The notes: a model not told the origin generated them from the letters alone. Counted from the stretch's first letter, positions 52,396 through 62,328 are shown. The stretch is DNA of 64,000 bases from Schaalia vaccimaxillae DSM 15804 (GCF_000420425.1 NZ_ATUX01000005.1:62001-126000), one strand, 5' to 3'. Numbers and translations are program-made.

Positions 52396-53127
52396 GTGCG
52401 TCGAAAGATCTTCATTTACGGGTCGTGTGTTGCCCGCGATATCGTTCGTGTGACAAGACGTTTTGAGGTCTCTCAGTACGTTGCTCGCCAGACGATTACT
52501 TCGGGTTTTAGTCCGCCTCTTGCGATTGATGCCGACCTGAGCTCGGTTGGAAGCAACTTCAGCCGGAAAGCATTGCAGGGGGATTTGGCCTCGAATGTTG
52601 GTCAAACTTTGCGACGGTACGCAGTAGAGTCAGACGCGATCATCATTGACATTGCAACGGAACACTGGGGAGTGACCAGACTTGAAGGTGACGCCTATCT
52701 GACGTTGAGCACCGAATTAGCGAAGTCAGGCCTTCTTGCGCGAGTCTCTCATTCGCCCGCGATTGTGATCGGTTCGGACCGCCACTTCGGTCTGTTCAAG
52801 CGAGGTGCAGCAACTCTTAAACGTCAGCTGGACGCGCTCGATGCCAGCCGTAAGACGCTTGTCCTTTGCGCACCTTTTGCGCGCGAGACAACAGACGGAG
52901 AACCTGTGCCGCCGTCAAAGAACAAGACTGCAGCCGAATTGAACTCCCTCATGGTTCCTTATGTTGAAGAACTTCAACGACTCGGGTTTCAGCTGGGCAA
53001 AACTCCACCCAAAGAACTCGTCGTTTCGACAAAAGACCATCAATGGGGTCCTGCCCTGTACCACTATGTTGATGAGATGTACGAGTGGTGGGCTGATGAG
53101 ATTGATCAGTTTATTGACACGCTCTGA
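52396..53127 (+). CDS. DUF6270 family protein
   Basis: A 243-residue soluble protein. It opens KIFIYGSCVARDIV, the GSC-x-ARD motif of DUF6270, and ends with KDHQWGPALYHYVDEMYEWW holding a conserved His. The fold looks SGNH-hydrolase-like. Related proteins are found with surface polysaccharide genes. Start GTG 52396. Confidence 0.75.
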   Translation: MRRKIFIYGSCVARDIVRVTRRFEVSQYVARQTITSGFSPPLAIDADLSSVGSNFSRKALQGDLASNVGQTLRRYAVESDAIIIDIATEHWGVTRLEGDAYLTLSTELAKSGLLARVSHSPAIVIGSDRHFGLFKRGAATLKRQLDALDASRKTLVLCAPFARETTDGEPVPPSKNKTAAELNSLMVPYVEELQRLGFQLGKTPPKELVVSTKDHQWGPALYHYVDEMYEWWADEIDQFIDTL

Positions 53128-53136
53128 TTTTCACTT

Positions 53137-54375
53137 TTAGTCGAGGGTTCCCTCGTCGTTGATCGCGCGTAGTAGGGTATAGCCGTCGTGTCCAAACCAG
53201 ACGGGGATCGAGGGCGGAATCTCGTAAAGAGCTTCGGGGACAAGAGCATCGAAGGACCCGTGGGACATGAACTGTTCAATTTCTGAGAGTGAACGGATCG
53301 CGATCCCCGCGACATGATCGGGATATTGACGCGCAAATTCCGCGTAAATCTCAGGGTCGCGTTGGCCGTCGTCGCCAACAAGGACCCACTTAATCCATGG
53401 CATTGTGCGCGTTAGTTTGCGCAGCTCGCGACGCTTATGTTCTCTACCTGACCGGAACCAACCAGTATTCGAAGGGCCAAAATCAGTCATCAGGAAACCA
53501 CCGTTGGGGTAGCCACCACGCTCGAGAAAATCTCGAAGCGTTGGAACCACATTCCATGCTCCAGTCGACAGATACATGACAGGCATTGTCAGCTTGGTGC
53601 CATCCTGACCAACGGGCGTCAGCTGCTTGCGCGTAATTGCTGACAAGAGTTTTGACATCCCCGGCACGGCTTCGCGTGAGGAAACCCGGTCAACGAAGGA
53701 GTATTTCGCGGCAGTTAGAAGTCGCGGAAGCATCGTGACGATCACCGTGTCGTCAATGTCAGACACGACTCCGTACTGCTCTTGTTGGCCGACGATGCGC
53801 AGCTTGACGGGGACGGGATGGCCCGCGCGGATCCGGTCCATTCCACTTGCCGTGACGGTTGTGGTACTACGAGGTCGGGTTTGCGCCCCTGCCAGATCGT
53901 CTCCTTCGCGCAGCCCCATCGCGTTGACGTCGCCCTCGTGGAGCACTTGGATCCAGGCGGTGTGGTTTCCGGCTGCGAGCCCGTGTCCGGCAACCGTCAG
54001 ATCGATGTATCCGCCGCGGTCGGCGAAGGTCACTCGACGGGCCTGTCCTACAGTGACAAGGACGGGTTGGCGGGGGACCTGAGCGTCGAAGAATTGACGC
54101 CAGCCGCGCCGATCTTTGAGCCATAAGCGTTGGTCGCGTTGGCGTTCCATAATGACTCGACCCAAGATTCTGGCCCGAGTGGTTGATCCGTGTCCGCCGA
54201 AAGCGACGACTCCGGGGTGAAAACCCCAGTCGTAGAGTGTGCGTGCAATGGTCGTGGAGCCAAATTCACCGGCTGCGTTGGCAACGGAAAGCGCCAGTGA
54301 CGGCGTCTCATCGTCGATGACGGGGCGCAGTCGGGCTACTCGTCGGAGAAAATGTCGCAGGCTCACGCATGTCAT
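53137..54375 (-). CDS. App1-family phosphatase (DUF2183)
   Basis: A 412-residue protein. The C-terminal half carries the App1 catalytic motif [10 protein letters not shown] (DxDxT), [33 protein letters not shown] and [15 protein letters not shown], all typical of the HAD-like App1 phosphatases of bacteria and yeast. The latter use phosphatidate. The N-terminal half is a beta-rich domain that normally precedes it. It is convergent with the DUF6270 gene. Confidence 0.9.
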   Translation of the reverse strand: MTCVSLRHFLRRVARLRPVIDDETPSLALSVANAAGEFGSTTIARTLYDWGFHPGVVAFGGHGSTTRARILGRVIMERQRDQRLWLKDRRGWRQFFDAQVPRQPVLVTVGQARRVTFADRGGYIDLTVAGHGLAAGNHTAWIQVLHEGDVNAMGLREGDDLAGAQTRPRSTTTVTASGMDRIRAGHPVPVKLRIVGQQEQYGVVSDIDDTVIVTMLPRLLTAAKYSFVDRVSSREAVPGMSKLLSAITRKQLTPVGQDGTKLTMPVMYLSTGAWNVVPTLRDFLERGGYPNGGFLMTDFGPSNTGWFRSGREHKRRELRKLTRTMPWIKWVLVGDDGQRDPEIYAEFARQYPDHVAGIAIRSLSEIEQFMSHGSFDALVPEALYEIPPSIPVWFGHDGYTLLRAINDEGTLD

Positions 54376-54477
54376 TGTGCCCGATGAGTTGGACTTATGG
54401 GTGAACCGGATGTGGCCTGCGGCTTCTTATCCAGCCGTACTATCTGTGTGCGAATGCCGCGTAGGTACGCGGATCGG

Positions 54478-55557
54478 TCATTGTCGAGGGGGCTGTGTTG
54501 AAGCCCTGACAACGAGGCCGGGTTGGAACTTTTTATGGGAGATCCGCGCCGAATCCTGCCCTGAAGCCAGGAGCATTTCAACGGCTTCGACGCCGAGTTC
54601 TTCCATGGGTTGGCGGATTGTGGTCAGCGGCACCGACATTTCCGATGCGATCGCAATGTCGTCGAAGCCGACTACAGACACGTCCTTGGGAATAGAAAGG
54701 TGCAGGTCGCGTAGTACGGAGACGACACCGAAGGCGATGAGATCATTGGCGCAGAAAATTGCGGTCGGGAAGTCTGCAGGGAGGGTTGGTGGGGCCTCGT
54801 CGGAGGCGGCGAGGTCGATCCCCGCGCCGGTCAGTAGGCTTCGTGAGCTCATGCGGCCGGCCTCGGCGGTAAAGTCCTCGCCCTCGTGGGCAACGAGTTG
54901 GATCTGGTGCTCCGGGTGTTTGGCTTGGAAAGCATCAATGGCATCTTGGACGCCGAGGGAACGTTGGCGGGCCTGACGAACCGTGTGCGGCCCGTTGAAG
55001 AAGGCGATATTGCGGTGTCCGAGGTTAAGGAGGTGCTCGATGGCGAGGGCGGCTCCGGCGCGGTCATCGATGGAGATGGAGGGCATATCCTCGGTGTTTC
55101 CGGGGAAGTCGAAGAGGACGACGGGGATGCCGCGTTTGACGATCTCGTGAGCGACCTCGAGATTTTCGTCGGCTGGGGTCAGCAGGATGCCTCTGACGGC
55201 TTGGCCGGCGAGGGCGCGCAGGAGTTCGGCCTCGGTGTGTTCATCTGCGTGGGTGGAGGATAGGGACATGACGCAGCCTGCTTGGCGTAGGCGTTGTTCC
55301 ATTCCTGCTGCTGCCTGCATGAAGAATGGGTTCGTCAGGTCGAAAACAGCGACCCCAACCAGGGGGGAGACTCCACGACGTAGAGCTTGAGCGGTTGGGT
55401 TGGGGACGTAGCCGAGTTTGTAGATGGCGGCTTCGACCCGTTCACGCACGTCGTCGCGTACGGTCCCTCTGCCATTGATGACATTGGAGACGGAGCCAAC
55501 GCTGACCCCTGCTAGGGCTGCGACATCTTTGACTCCTGGAGCCTTATTGGCGGGCAT
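54478..55557 (-). CDS. LacI-family repressor, probably of the rhamnose operon
   Basis: A 359-residue regulator. Helix-turn-helix VKDVAALAGVSVGSVSNVING with hinge AIYKLGYVPNPTAQALRR at the N-terminus. A sugar-binding periplasmic-type domain follows, with VVGFDDIAIASEMSVPLTTIRQP near the C-terminus. ATG 55557 starts the domain directly; an upstream start would add 33 unconserved residues. It is divergent from the rhamnose transporter operon across a 253-bp region with three matching palindromes. L-rhamnose or L-rhamnulose as the inducer is inference. Confidence 0.9.
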   Translation of the reverse strand: MPANKAPGVKDVAALAGVSVGSVSNVINGRGTVRDDVRERVEAAIYKLGYVPNPTAQALRRGVSPLVGVAVFDLTNPFFMQAAAGMEQRLRQAGCVMSLSSTHADEHTEAELLRALAGQAVRGILLTPADENLEVAHEIVKRGIPVVLFDFPGNTEDMPSISIDDRAGAALAIEHLLNLGHRNIAFFNGPHTVRQARQRSLGVQDAIDAFQAKHPEHQIQLVAHEGEDFTAEAGRMSSRSLLTGAGIDLAASDEAPPTLPADFPTAIFCANDLIAFGVVSVLRDLHLSIPKDVSVVGFDDIAIASEMSVPLTTIRQPMEELGVEAVEMLLASGQDSARISHKKFQPGLVVRASTQPPRQ

Positions 55558-55684
55558 TTCTTGGTCCCTCTGTACTGACGTTTGTCCGGTGGTGAATTCC
55601 AGGAATAGTCCTGGTTGTGCTGCTATAGACCCATTTAACACGTGTATGTGGCGCAAAGGAATCCGGGTTTGGGGGCAATGTAGA

Positions 55685-55730
55685 CGAAACGATTCATTTT
55701 GGAAAGGTCACGATTTGAATCGCGTTTCAA
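55685..55730. promoter_or_regulatory. Two LacI-type operators in the rha divergent region
   Basis: CGAAACGATTCA (55685-55696, one mismatch from TGAAACGATTCA) and the palindrome TTGAATCGCGTTTCAA (55715-55730), between the repressor gene and the transporter operon. Confidence 0.72.
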
Positions 55731-55737
55731 TTCTGTG

Positions 55738-55788
55738 TTGACATACGCGGCGAAACCGTGCCAGACTCCAGATCACTGAATCGTTTCA
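55738..55788 (+). promoter_or_regulatory. Promoter and operator of rhaTPQS
   Basis: TTGACA at 55738-55743 is a good -35. A weak -10 (CAGACT) lies about 18 bp later. The operator TGAATCGTTTCA follows at 55777-55788, about where transcription should start. Binding there would block the operon. Confidence 0.65.
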
Positions 55789-55810
55789 ACCTCAACGTGG
55801 AGGTGGTCGC

Positions 55811-57325
55811 GTGCAACGCGAAACTACTCAGCCCGTTGTCTCCTTGCAGCATGCAGTAAAGAAGTTTGGAAACTTCGTTGCGATGGCAAATGGATGCATC
55901 GAGCTGTATGCGGGCGAGATCCACGCCCTGGCCGGCGAAAATGGCGCAGGCAAATCCACTCTGGTCAAGGTCCTCGCAGGCATTCATCAGCCAAATGCTG
56001 GTGAGTTTCTTGTTGACGGCCAGCCTGCCGTCTTCAAAACCCCAGCCGAGTCCAAGGCCGCCGGAATCTCGGTCATCTACCAGGAACCGACCCTCTTCCC
56101 CGATCTGAGCGTCGCAGAGAATATCTTCATCGGCCGCCAGCCCGCCAAGGCCCTTGGCATGATCGACCACGCAAAGATGCGCGCCGATGCCCAAGATCTC
56201 TTCGACCGCCTCGAAGTTGATATCGATCCGGCCATGTCAGCAGAAGGCTTGTCCATCGCCGATCAGCAGATCCTCGAGATTGCCAAAGCGATCTCCCTGG
56301 ATGCCAAGGTCCTTATCATGGACGAACCGACTGCTGCACTTTCGGGCCACGAGGTCGAACGCCTCTTCACTATTGCTCGTTCGCTGCGTGACCGCGGCGC
56401 AGCCCTGATGTTTATCTCCCACCGGATGGATGAAATCTTCGGCCTGTGCGATCGCGTGACAATCATGCGCGACGGCAACTACGTCTCTACGCGCATGCTG
56501 TCAGAAACCGACGAGCCACAGTTGGTTCGGGACATGGTTGGCCGCTCGGTCGAACAGCTCTTCCCCAAACTTGAAGCCGAGATCGGAGACGTTGTCCTCA
56601 AGGTTGACGGGCTCACCCGCACCGGTGTGTTCGAGGACGTATCCTTCGAAGTGCGGTCCGGTGAGATTGTTGGCCTGGCAGGCCTGGTCGGTGCAGGCCG
56701 CTCGGAAGTTGCGCGCGCCATTATGGGTATCGACAAGGCTGACAGCGGTACGGTCGAAGCTTTCGGCAAGAAGCTACGCAATGCCGACACGGTCGGGGCC
56801 ATCAAGGCTGGCCTCGGTTTTGTGCCCGAGGATCGTCGTAAGCAAGGCCTGGTGATGAACCTGTCGGTGCTTCGTAACACCACCTTGACACTGCGTGACA
56901 AGCTCGCCAAAGCGGGCCTCATCAATGACGCGACCGAAGCTCAAACCGCCGAAGAATGGTCCAAGAAGCTCGAGGTCAAGACCTCCAGCCAGTACAACCC
57001 GGTTTCCTCCCTTTCGGGCGGCAACCAGCAGAAAGTTGTTCTGGCCAAGTGGCTGGCTACCGACCCCAGGATCCTCATCGTTGACGAACCAACGCGAGGC
57101 ATTGACGTCGGCACCAAGTCCGAGGTTCACCGTCTGCTGTCCACTCTGGCCCAGTCCGGCGTTGCCATCATCATGATTTCCTCCGAACTGCCCGAGGTGT
57201 TGGGTATGTCTGACCGCGTCCTCGTCATGTGCGAAGGCCGCATCACCGGCGAATTCTCACGTGAAGAAGCCAATTCAGAGAATGTCATGACCGCGGCCAC
57301 CGATCACACGAAGGCGGCATCATGA
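55811..57325 (+). CDS. rhaT: L-rhamnose ABC transporter ATP-binding protein (double ATPase)
   Basis: A 504-residue protein of the sugar-import (CUT2) type with two nucleotide-binding domains. The first has Walker A GENGAGKST, signature LSIADQQILEIAKA and Walker B VLIMDEPTA. The second has a degenerate Walker A (AGLVGAGRSE), signature LSGGNQQKVVLAKWL and LIVDEPTRG, as in RbsA. GTG 55811 has GGAGG 7 bp upstream. It overlaps the permease gene by 4 bp. Rhamnose as substrate comes from the linked catabolic genes. Confidence 0.93.
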   Translation: MQRETTQPVVSLQHAVKKFGNFVAMANGCIELYAGEIHALAGENGAGKSTLVKVLAGIHQPNAGEFLVDGQPAVFKTPAESKAAGISVIYQEPTLFPDLSVAENIFIGRQPAKALGMIDHAKMRADAQDLFDRLEVDIDPAMSAEGLSIADQQILEIAKAISLDAKVLIMDEPTAALSGHEVERLFTIARSLRDRGAALMFISHRMDEIFGLCDRVTIMRDGNYVSTRMLSETDEPQLVRDMVGRSVEQLFPKLEAEIGDVVLKVDGLTRTGVFEDVSFEVRSGEIVGLAGLVGAGRSEVARAIMGIDKADSGTVEAFGKKLRNADTVGAIKAGLGFVPEDRRKQGLVMNLSVLRNTTLTLRDKLAKAGLINDATEAQTAEEWSKKLEVKTSSQYNPVSSLSGGNQQKVVLAKWLATDPRILIVDEPTRGIDVGTKSEVHRLLSTLAQSGVAIIMISSELPEVLGMSDRVLVMCEGRITGEFSREEANSENVMTAATDHTKAAS

Positions 57326-58341
57326 GCACCGCAATCGCAGCCCCTAAAAAAACCAGCCCTCTGCGCAAGTTCTTCACTCAGCGCGAGATTCCCGTCATCG
57401 TGGCTTTGCTCGCCCTGGTCATCATCACCTGGGCCCTCAACCCTCGATTCCTCACCCCCCAGGGTGTTAAGGACCTCCTGCTCAACGCGACCATCGCGAT
57501 GCTGATGGCGGCAGGGCAGTCGCTCATTATTTCGAGCGAGGGCGTCGACCTGTCCGTCGGTGCGATCCTTGGTTTCTCAGCGTTCTTCACGGGATTCCTC
57601 TTCGCCGAGGTTCCCAACATCCCGATCATCGTCGTCTTTATTGCAGGAAGCCTGCTGGGCGCGATACTCGGTGCAATTAACGGTACGTTGGTGACGAAGG
57701 CAAAGGTGCCAGCCATGGTCATCACCTTGGGCACCATGTACGTGTTCCGAGGAGCCCTGAACTGGTGGGCCGGATCCACCCAGTACTTCGCCGGTGACCG
57801 TCCCCATTCCTTTGGTGAGATGGGTGTGGCCACAGTCTTCGGATTCCCCGTACTGACACTCCTTGCCATCGGTGTGATCGCTCTGGTGTCGATCTACCAG
57901 CGTTACTTCCGTTCCGGTCGTGACCTCTACGCCATCGGATCCGACCGCGAGGCCGCCGCCGTCTACGGCATTCCCGTCGGCAAGCGCGTGTTCTCCGCGT
58001 TCGTTATCAACGGTGCCCTCGTTGGACTGGGTGGCGTGCTCTACGCCTCCCGATTCAATGCCATGGGAGCCACGACCGGTACCGGCATGGAACTCGACAT
58101 TGTTGCGGCCTGTGTCGTCGGCGGTGTGGCCATGACCGGCGGTGTCGGTTGGGCCTACGGCGCGGCGATCGGTGCCCTGCTGCTCAACACCATGACCTCG
58201 GCGCTGACAGCAGTGGGGGTGTCGAAGTTCTGGCAGAAGGCCGTCGTCGGCATGCTCATCATCGTCGCCATCCTCATTGATCGGATCTCCACGATCCGTC
58301 GCCAGGAGGCCTTGCGTAAGAAGGGAGCGGCAACATCATGA
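57322..58341 (+). CDS. rhaP: L-rhamnose ABC transporter permease
   Basis: A 339-residue CUT2 permease with eight to ten helices. SEGVDLSVGAILGFSA and the EAA-like loop AIGSDREAAAVYGIPVGKRVF are typical of RbsC-type proteins. ATG overlaps the ATPase stop (ATGA), and its end overlaps the next permease. It forms the membrane channel together with RhaQ. Confidence 0.92.
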   Translation: MSTAIAAPKKTSPLRKFFTQREIPVIVALLALVIITWALNPRFLTPQGVKDLLLNATIAMLMAAGQSLIISSEGVDLSVGAILGFSAFFTGFLFAEVPNIPIIVVFIAGSLLGAILGAINGTLVTKAKVPAMVITLGTMYVFRGALNWWAGSTQYFAGDRPHSFGEMGVATVFGFPVLTLLAIGVIALVSIYQRYFRSGRDLYAIGSDREAAAVYGIPVGKRVFSAFVINGALVGLGGVLYASRFNAMGATTGTGMELDIVAACVVGGVAMTGGVGWAYGAAIGALLLNTMTSALTAVGVSKFWQKAVVGMLIIVAILIDRISTIRRQEALRKKGAATS

Positions 58342-59357
58342 GCACCGCTAGAACCCAGACGAAGAAACAGGGCAGCGAAGTTATGCGTCGCCTGTGGGTA
58401 TCCAGGGATACCAAGATGGCCCTGATCCTCATTGCAGCCGTCCTTCTCGCCCTCGTATTGATCCCGCGATTTGGCCAACCCAGGACCCTGACATTCCTGA
58501 CCCTGGACGTGGCCACCACCCTCCTCATGGCCCTGCCCATGACGCTGGTGATGGTTAATGCCGATATTGACCTATCCGTCGCCTCCACCGCAGGTCTGAT
58601 CTCAGCGGTCATGGGTGTTCTGGTCCAATCCGGCATGAACTTCTGGCTCGTCGTTGTGGTCTGCCTGCTTGTGGGTATCGCCTGCGGTGCCTTCAATGGC
58701 ATCATCACCGCATACGTCGGGATCCCAGCCCTAGCGGTCACCATCGGTACCCTTTCTCTCTACCGAGGCCTGGCTCTGGTGGTCATCGGCGATAACTCGA
58801 TCTCCGCTTTCCCCGAGTGGGCAACCAGCTTCGCCACCGGTAGCTTTGGTGCAACGGGGATCCCGTATGTGTCTGTGCCTCTGGCGATCTTTGTCCTCGC
58901 CTTCTGGATTCTTCTGCACAAGACTCCCTACGGACGAGGCCTGTACGCCCTCGGACATTCGCAAGAAGCGGCGCGCTTCGTTGGTATTGATACGAAGAAG
59001 TCACGCATGATTGCCCTGACTCTCTCAGGCTTCATGGCAGCGGTGGCAGGTATCTTCTACACGCTTCGCTACTCAGCCTCCAAGTCCGACAACGTCGAAG
59101 GCTTGGAACTGACCGTCATTGCCGCGATCGTCTTTGGTGGCGTCTCGGTCTTCGGTGGTAAAGGCTCGATCTGGGGTTCGCTCTTCGGTGTCTTCACCGT
59201 CGGTGTCCTCAACTACGCTCTACGTCTCAACCGCATCCCAGAGGTCGTCCTTGTGATGATCACCGGTCTGCTCCTCATCGGATCCGTTGTGGCTCCCTCG
59301 ATTGTCAACGCCTTCAAGGAATGGCGATCGAAGTCGCAGCGATCCACCGCCAAGTAA
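58338..59357 (+). CDS. rhaQ: L-rhamnose ABC transporter permease (second)
   Basis: A 339-residue CUT2 permease, homologous to the preceding one: NADIDLSVASTAGLISA and YALGHSQEAARFVGIDTKKSRM hold the conserved helix and coupling loop. The two together fit the heterodimeric RhaP-RhaQ pair of rhizobial rhamnose importers. It overlaps rhaP by 4 bp. Confidence 0.92.
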   Translation: MSTARTQTKKQGSEVMRRLWVSRDTKMALILIAAVLLALVLIPRFGQPRTLTFLTLDVATTLLMALPMTLVMVNADIDLSVASTAGLISAVMGVLVQSGMNFWLVVVVCLLVGIACGAFNGIITAYVGIPALAVTIGTLSLYRGLALVVIGDNSISAFPEWATSFATGSFGATGIPYVSVPLAIFVLAFWILLHKTPYGRGLYALGHSQEAARFVGIDTKKSRMIALTLSGFMAAVAGIFYTLRYSASKSDNVEGLELTVIAAIVFGGVSVFGGKGSIWGSLFGVFTVGVLNYALRLNRIPEVVLVMITGLLLIGSVVAPSIVNAFKEWRSKSQRSTAK

Positions 59358-59413
59358 CTGCACACTCACCCACAACACTGGCGCGACCGCGCCGACTGAA
59401 AGGAAAGACGAAG

Positions 59414-60499
59414 ATGTCTCGACTCAACCGCAGCGTCGCTGCATTTGGAGCCATGGCCATCATGGCCTCCATGTCCCTGGCCGCATGCTCGGGAGGCGCC
59501 GACACCACCACCGATAGCACCGCCTCGGGCTCCACCGAAAAGCCCGCAGCCACAGCTGACGGCAGCTACGACGTTGCCGACGCCACGATCACTCAGATCC
59601 CCAAGCAGCTCAATAACCCCTTCTCCGACGTCATGCTAGGTGGAGGCAGCGAAGCTGCCAAGGAACTTGGATTTGCCGATGCCCAGGTTGTTGGCCCGCT
59701 CGAGGCCTCGTCCTCGTCTCAGGTGTCCTTCATCAACACCGAGATCCAGGCCGGAACCAACGTCCTGGTCATTGCAGCCAACGACCCCGATGCGGTGTGC
59801 CCTGCGCTGAAGGATGCACGTAGCGCAGGCACCAAGGTTGTCACCTTCGACTCCGATGCTTCCGAGGATTGCCGTGACCTGTTCATCAACCAGGTCGATT
59901 CCAAGCAGGTTGCGCTAACCATGCTCGAGATGGTCTCCGAGCAGATCGGCGGCGAAGGCAACATCGCCATCCTGTCCGCTACCGCGACCGCGACGAACCA
60001 GAACGCCTGGATCAAGTTCATGGAGGAAGAGATTGCCTCCAACGACGCTTACAAGGGCATCACCATCGTTGACAAGGTTTACGGCGACGACGAGGACACC
60101 AAGTCCTTCCAGGAGACCCAGGGTCTCCTCCAGGCTCACCCCGACCTGGACGCCATCGTTTCGCCGACCACCGTTGGTATCGCGGCGGCTGCCCGCTACC
60201 TGTCGACCTCCGAGTACAAGGGAAAGGTTGTCCTGACCGGCCTGGGCCTGCCCAACGAAATGCGCTCCTTCATCAAGGATGAGACCGTCAAGGAATTCGC
60301 TCTGTGGGATCCCGCCCAGCTTGGCTACGTGGCCACCTACGCAGGTGCTGCTCTGCACTCGGGTGCTATCACCGGCGCCGTGGGTGACACCTTCACCGCT
60401 GGTTCCCTGGGTGAGCGTACCGTTGAAGAGGGTGGCGTTGTCCTGGTGGGTGACCCGGTCAAGTTCAACGCTGACAACATTGATGACTACGACTTCTGA
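59414..60499 (+). CDS. rhaS: L-rhamnose-binding lipoprotein of the ABC importer
   Basis: A 361-residue extracellular receptor. A lipoprotein signal peptide ends in the lipobox SLAACSGG (Cys about 23), then a Thr/Ser-rich linker and a type I periplasmic-binding fold with segments NTEIQAGTNVLVIAANDPDA and DAIVSPTTVGIAAAARYL. This is the naming used for rhizobial rhaSTPQ; it is unrelated to E. coli RhaS. GGAAAG precedes ATG 59414. A terminator-like hairpin follows. Confidence 0.9.
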   Translation: MSRLNRSVAAFGAMAIMASMSLAACSGGADTTTDSTASGSTEKPAATADGSYDVADATITQIPKQLNNPFSDVMLGGGSEAAKELGFADAQVVGPLEASSSSQVSFINTEIQAGTNVLVIAANDPDAVCPALKDARSAGTKVVTFDSDASEDCRDLFINQVDSKQVALTMLEMVSEQIGGEGNIAILSATATATNQNAWIKFMEEEIASNDAYKGITIVDKVYGDDEDTKSFQETQGLLQAHPDLDAIVSPTTVGIAAAARYLSTSEYKGKVVLTGLGLPNEMRSFIKDETVKEFALWDPAQLGYVATYAGAALHSGAITGAVGDTFTAGSLGERTVEEGGVVLVGDPVKFNADNIDDYDF

Positions 60500-60519
60500 T
60501 CCTCGATAGTCCAAGTGGC

Positions 60520-60550
60520 GGGGCGGCTGGGGATATTCCCCGACCGCCCC
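60520..60550 (+). terminator. Hairpin after rhaS
   Basis: GGGGCGG (60520-60526) pairs with CCGCCCC (60544-60550), and GGGG pairs with CCCC inside, around loop ATATT. There is a 2x2 internal bulge and no T run. It may end or attenuate transport-gene transcription before the rhaM promoter. Confidence 0.65.
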
Positions 60551-60645
60551 TGCTGCTCAGAGGCCAAGCCCTTTTGTGGGCGGGTTTGGTTGAGGCAGAA
60601 CGGCCTTGCAGCGGCTTGAACATGCTTGAAAAAGTGCGTATGCCC

Positions 60646-60675
60646 TTGACAAGGTGAAACGATTCATTTTATAGT
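60646..60675 (+). promoter_or_regulatory. Promoter with embedded operator upstream of rhaM
   Basis: TTGACA (60646-60651), 18-bp spacer, TATAGT (60670-60675). The operator TGAAACGATTCA (60655-60666) lies within the spacer, where a repressor would occlude RNA polymerase. It is the exact reverse complement of the site at 55777. Confidence 0.85.
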
Positions 60676-60714
60676 TGCGGCTAACAGTTCCTATTCAATG
60701 ACGAAGGAGGATAC

Positions 60715-61080
60715 ATGGCCGAGTTCCCAGATCTTGACAGCCTTCTGGACAGCAATGAACAGCAGTCGCCAACACGCCAATGCTTCCTGCTGAGAGTCCG
60801 CCCCGAGATGCTCGCCGAATACGTCGACGTCCACCAGCGAGTCTGGGACGAAATGCGCCAAGCCCTCACCGACAGCGGATGGCGCAACTACTCACTCTTC
60901 CTCGAAAAAGAAACAGGACTATGTGTCGGATACTTCGAATCCGATGACGTCGACGCAGCGCAAAAAGCCATGGCAGACACCGAAGTTAACACCCGGTGGC
61001 AAACGGCAATGGCCAAATACTTCCAGCCCAACGGTGGAGGCAGCGCCCAGATCCTGCCCCAATACTTCTACCTTCCCTAA
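60715..61080 (+). CDS. rhaM: L-rhamnose mutarotase
   Basis: Interconverts the alpha and beta anomers of L-rhamnose. A 121-residue protein in which the RhaM block is clear: LRVRPEMLAEYVDVHQRVWDEM, with the catalytic-region His and GWRNYSLFLE, then GYFESDDVDAAQKAM. Slightly longer at the N-terminus than the 104-residue E. coli protein. GAAGGAGG is just before ATG 60715. First gene of the catabolic unit rhaM-rhaI-rhaB. Confidence 0.92.
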   Translation: MAEFPDLDSLLDSNEQQSPTRQCFLLRVRPEMLAEYVDVHQRVWDEMRQALTDSGWRNYSLFLEKETGLCVGYFESDDVDAAQKAMADTEVNTRWQTAMAKYFQPNGGGSAQILPQYFYLP

Positions 61081-61149
61081 ACAGCGGAACCCGGGCGGCC
61101 TCGCCCTCGTCCCCACACACCACGAAATAAACCTCTGAGGAGAAACCCC

Positions 61150-62328
61150 ATGGTCGCCCTATCTGACCTCACCGCCGAGCAGCGCCGCCTACTCAATGAA
61201 CAAACCATCGAAGTCCCCTCGTGGGCCTACGGCAACTCCGGCACCCGCTTCAAGGTATTCAGCACCCCCGGAACACCTCGCGACCCCTTCGAAAAGATTG
61301 CAGACGCTGCCCAGGTCCACAAGTACACCGGCCTAGCCCCCCGAGTCTCCCTGCACATCCCGTGGGACAAGGTCGACGACTTTACCAAGCTGCGCCAGTA
61401 CGCCGAAGAACTCGGCGTCCAGCTTGGCACCATCAACTCCAACGTGTTCCAGGACAACGACTACAAGTTCGGCTCCCTGACCAACACCGACGAAAAGATC
61501 CGCGCCAAGGCCATCGCCCACCACGTCGAATGCATCGACGTCATGCGCGCCACCGGATCCAAGACCCTCAAGATCTGGCTGCCTGACGGCACCAACTATC
61601 CCGGCCAGGACTCCATGCGCGTGCGCCAAGACCTGCTGGCAGACTCCCTGGCCCAGATCTACAAGGAACTCGACGACGACCAGCAGCTCCTCCTCGAATA
61701 CAAGTTCTTCGAGCCCTACTTCTACACCACCGATGTGCCCGACTGGGGCACCTCGCTGGCCCACTGCCTCGCCCTGGGTGAGCGCGCCGTCGTCTGCCTC
61801 GACACCGGCCACCACGCCCCCAATACCAACATCGAATTCATCGTCATGCAGCTGCTGCGAGCCGGACGCCTGGGTGCTTTCGACTTCAATTCGCGCTTCT
61901 ACGCAGACGACGACCTGATCGTCGGCGCCGCTGACCCGTTCCAGCTCTTCCGCATCATGCGTGAAATCGTCACCGCGAACGCGCTGGACAAGGACTCGGG
62001 CGTCAACTTCATGCTCGACCAGTGCCACAACCTCGAGGAAAAGATCCCCGGCCAGATCCGCTCCGTCATCAACGTCCAGGAAGCCACCGCCAAGGCCCTG
62101 CTCGTCGACGAGGATGCCCTCAAGAAGGCTCAGCTCGAACACGACGTCATTGCAGCCAATGACATCCTCATGGATGCCTTCTGGACTGACGTTCGCCCGC
62201 TGCTGTGCGAACTGCGTGAAGAAAAGGGTCTCGAGGCCGAGCCACTGGCAGCCTTCAACGCCTCCGGCTACCTTGCCAAGATTGCCGAAGAACGCGTGGG
62301 TGGCCAGCAGGCCAGCTGGGGCGCCTGA
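61150..62328 (+). CDS. rhaI: L-rhamnose isomerase (RhaI type)
   Basis: Converts L-rhamnose to L-rhamnulose. A 392-residue xylose-isomerase-like TIM barrel. Metal-ligand segments visible are LLLEYKFFEPYFY, VVCLDTGHHAPNTNIEF and FDFNSRFYADDDL. This is the RhaI family of Pseudomonas and actinobacteria rather than E. coli RhaA. GAGGAG precedes ATG 61150. It is followed by a strong hairpin and rhaB. Confidence 0.94.
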   Translation: MVALSDLTAEQRRLLNEQTIEVPSWAYGNSGTRFKVFSTPGTPRDPFEKIADAAQVHKYTGLAPRVSLHIPWDKVDDFTKLRQYAEELGVQLGTINSNVFQDNDYKFGSLTNTDEKIRAKAIAHHVECIDVMRATGSKTLKIWLPDGTNYPGQDSMRVRQDLLADSLAQIYKELDDDQQLLLEYKFFEPYFYTTDVPDWGTSLAHCLALGERAVVCLDTGHHAPNTNIEFIVMQLLRAGRLGAFDFNSRFYADDDLIVGAADPFQLFRIMREIVTANALDKDSGVNFMLDQCHNLEEKIPGQIRSVINVQEATAKALLVDEDALKKAQLEHDVIAANDILMDAFWTDVRPLLCELREEKGLEAEPLAAFNASGYLAKIAEERVGGQQASWGA

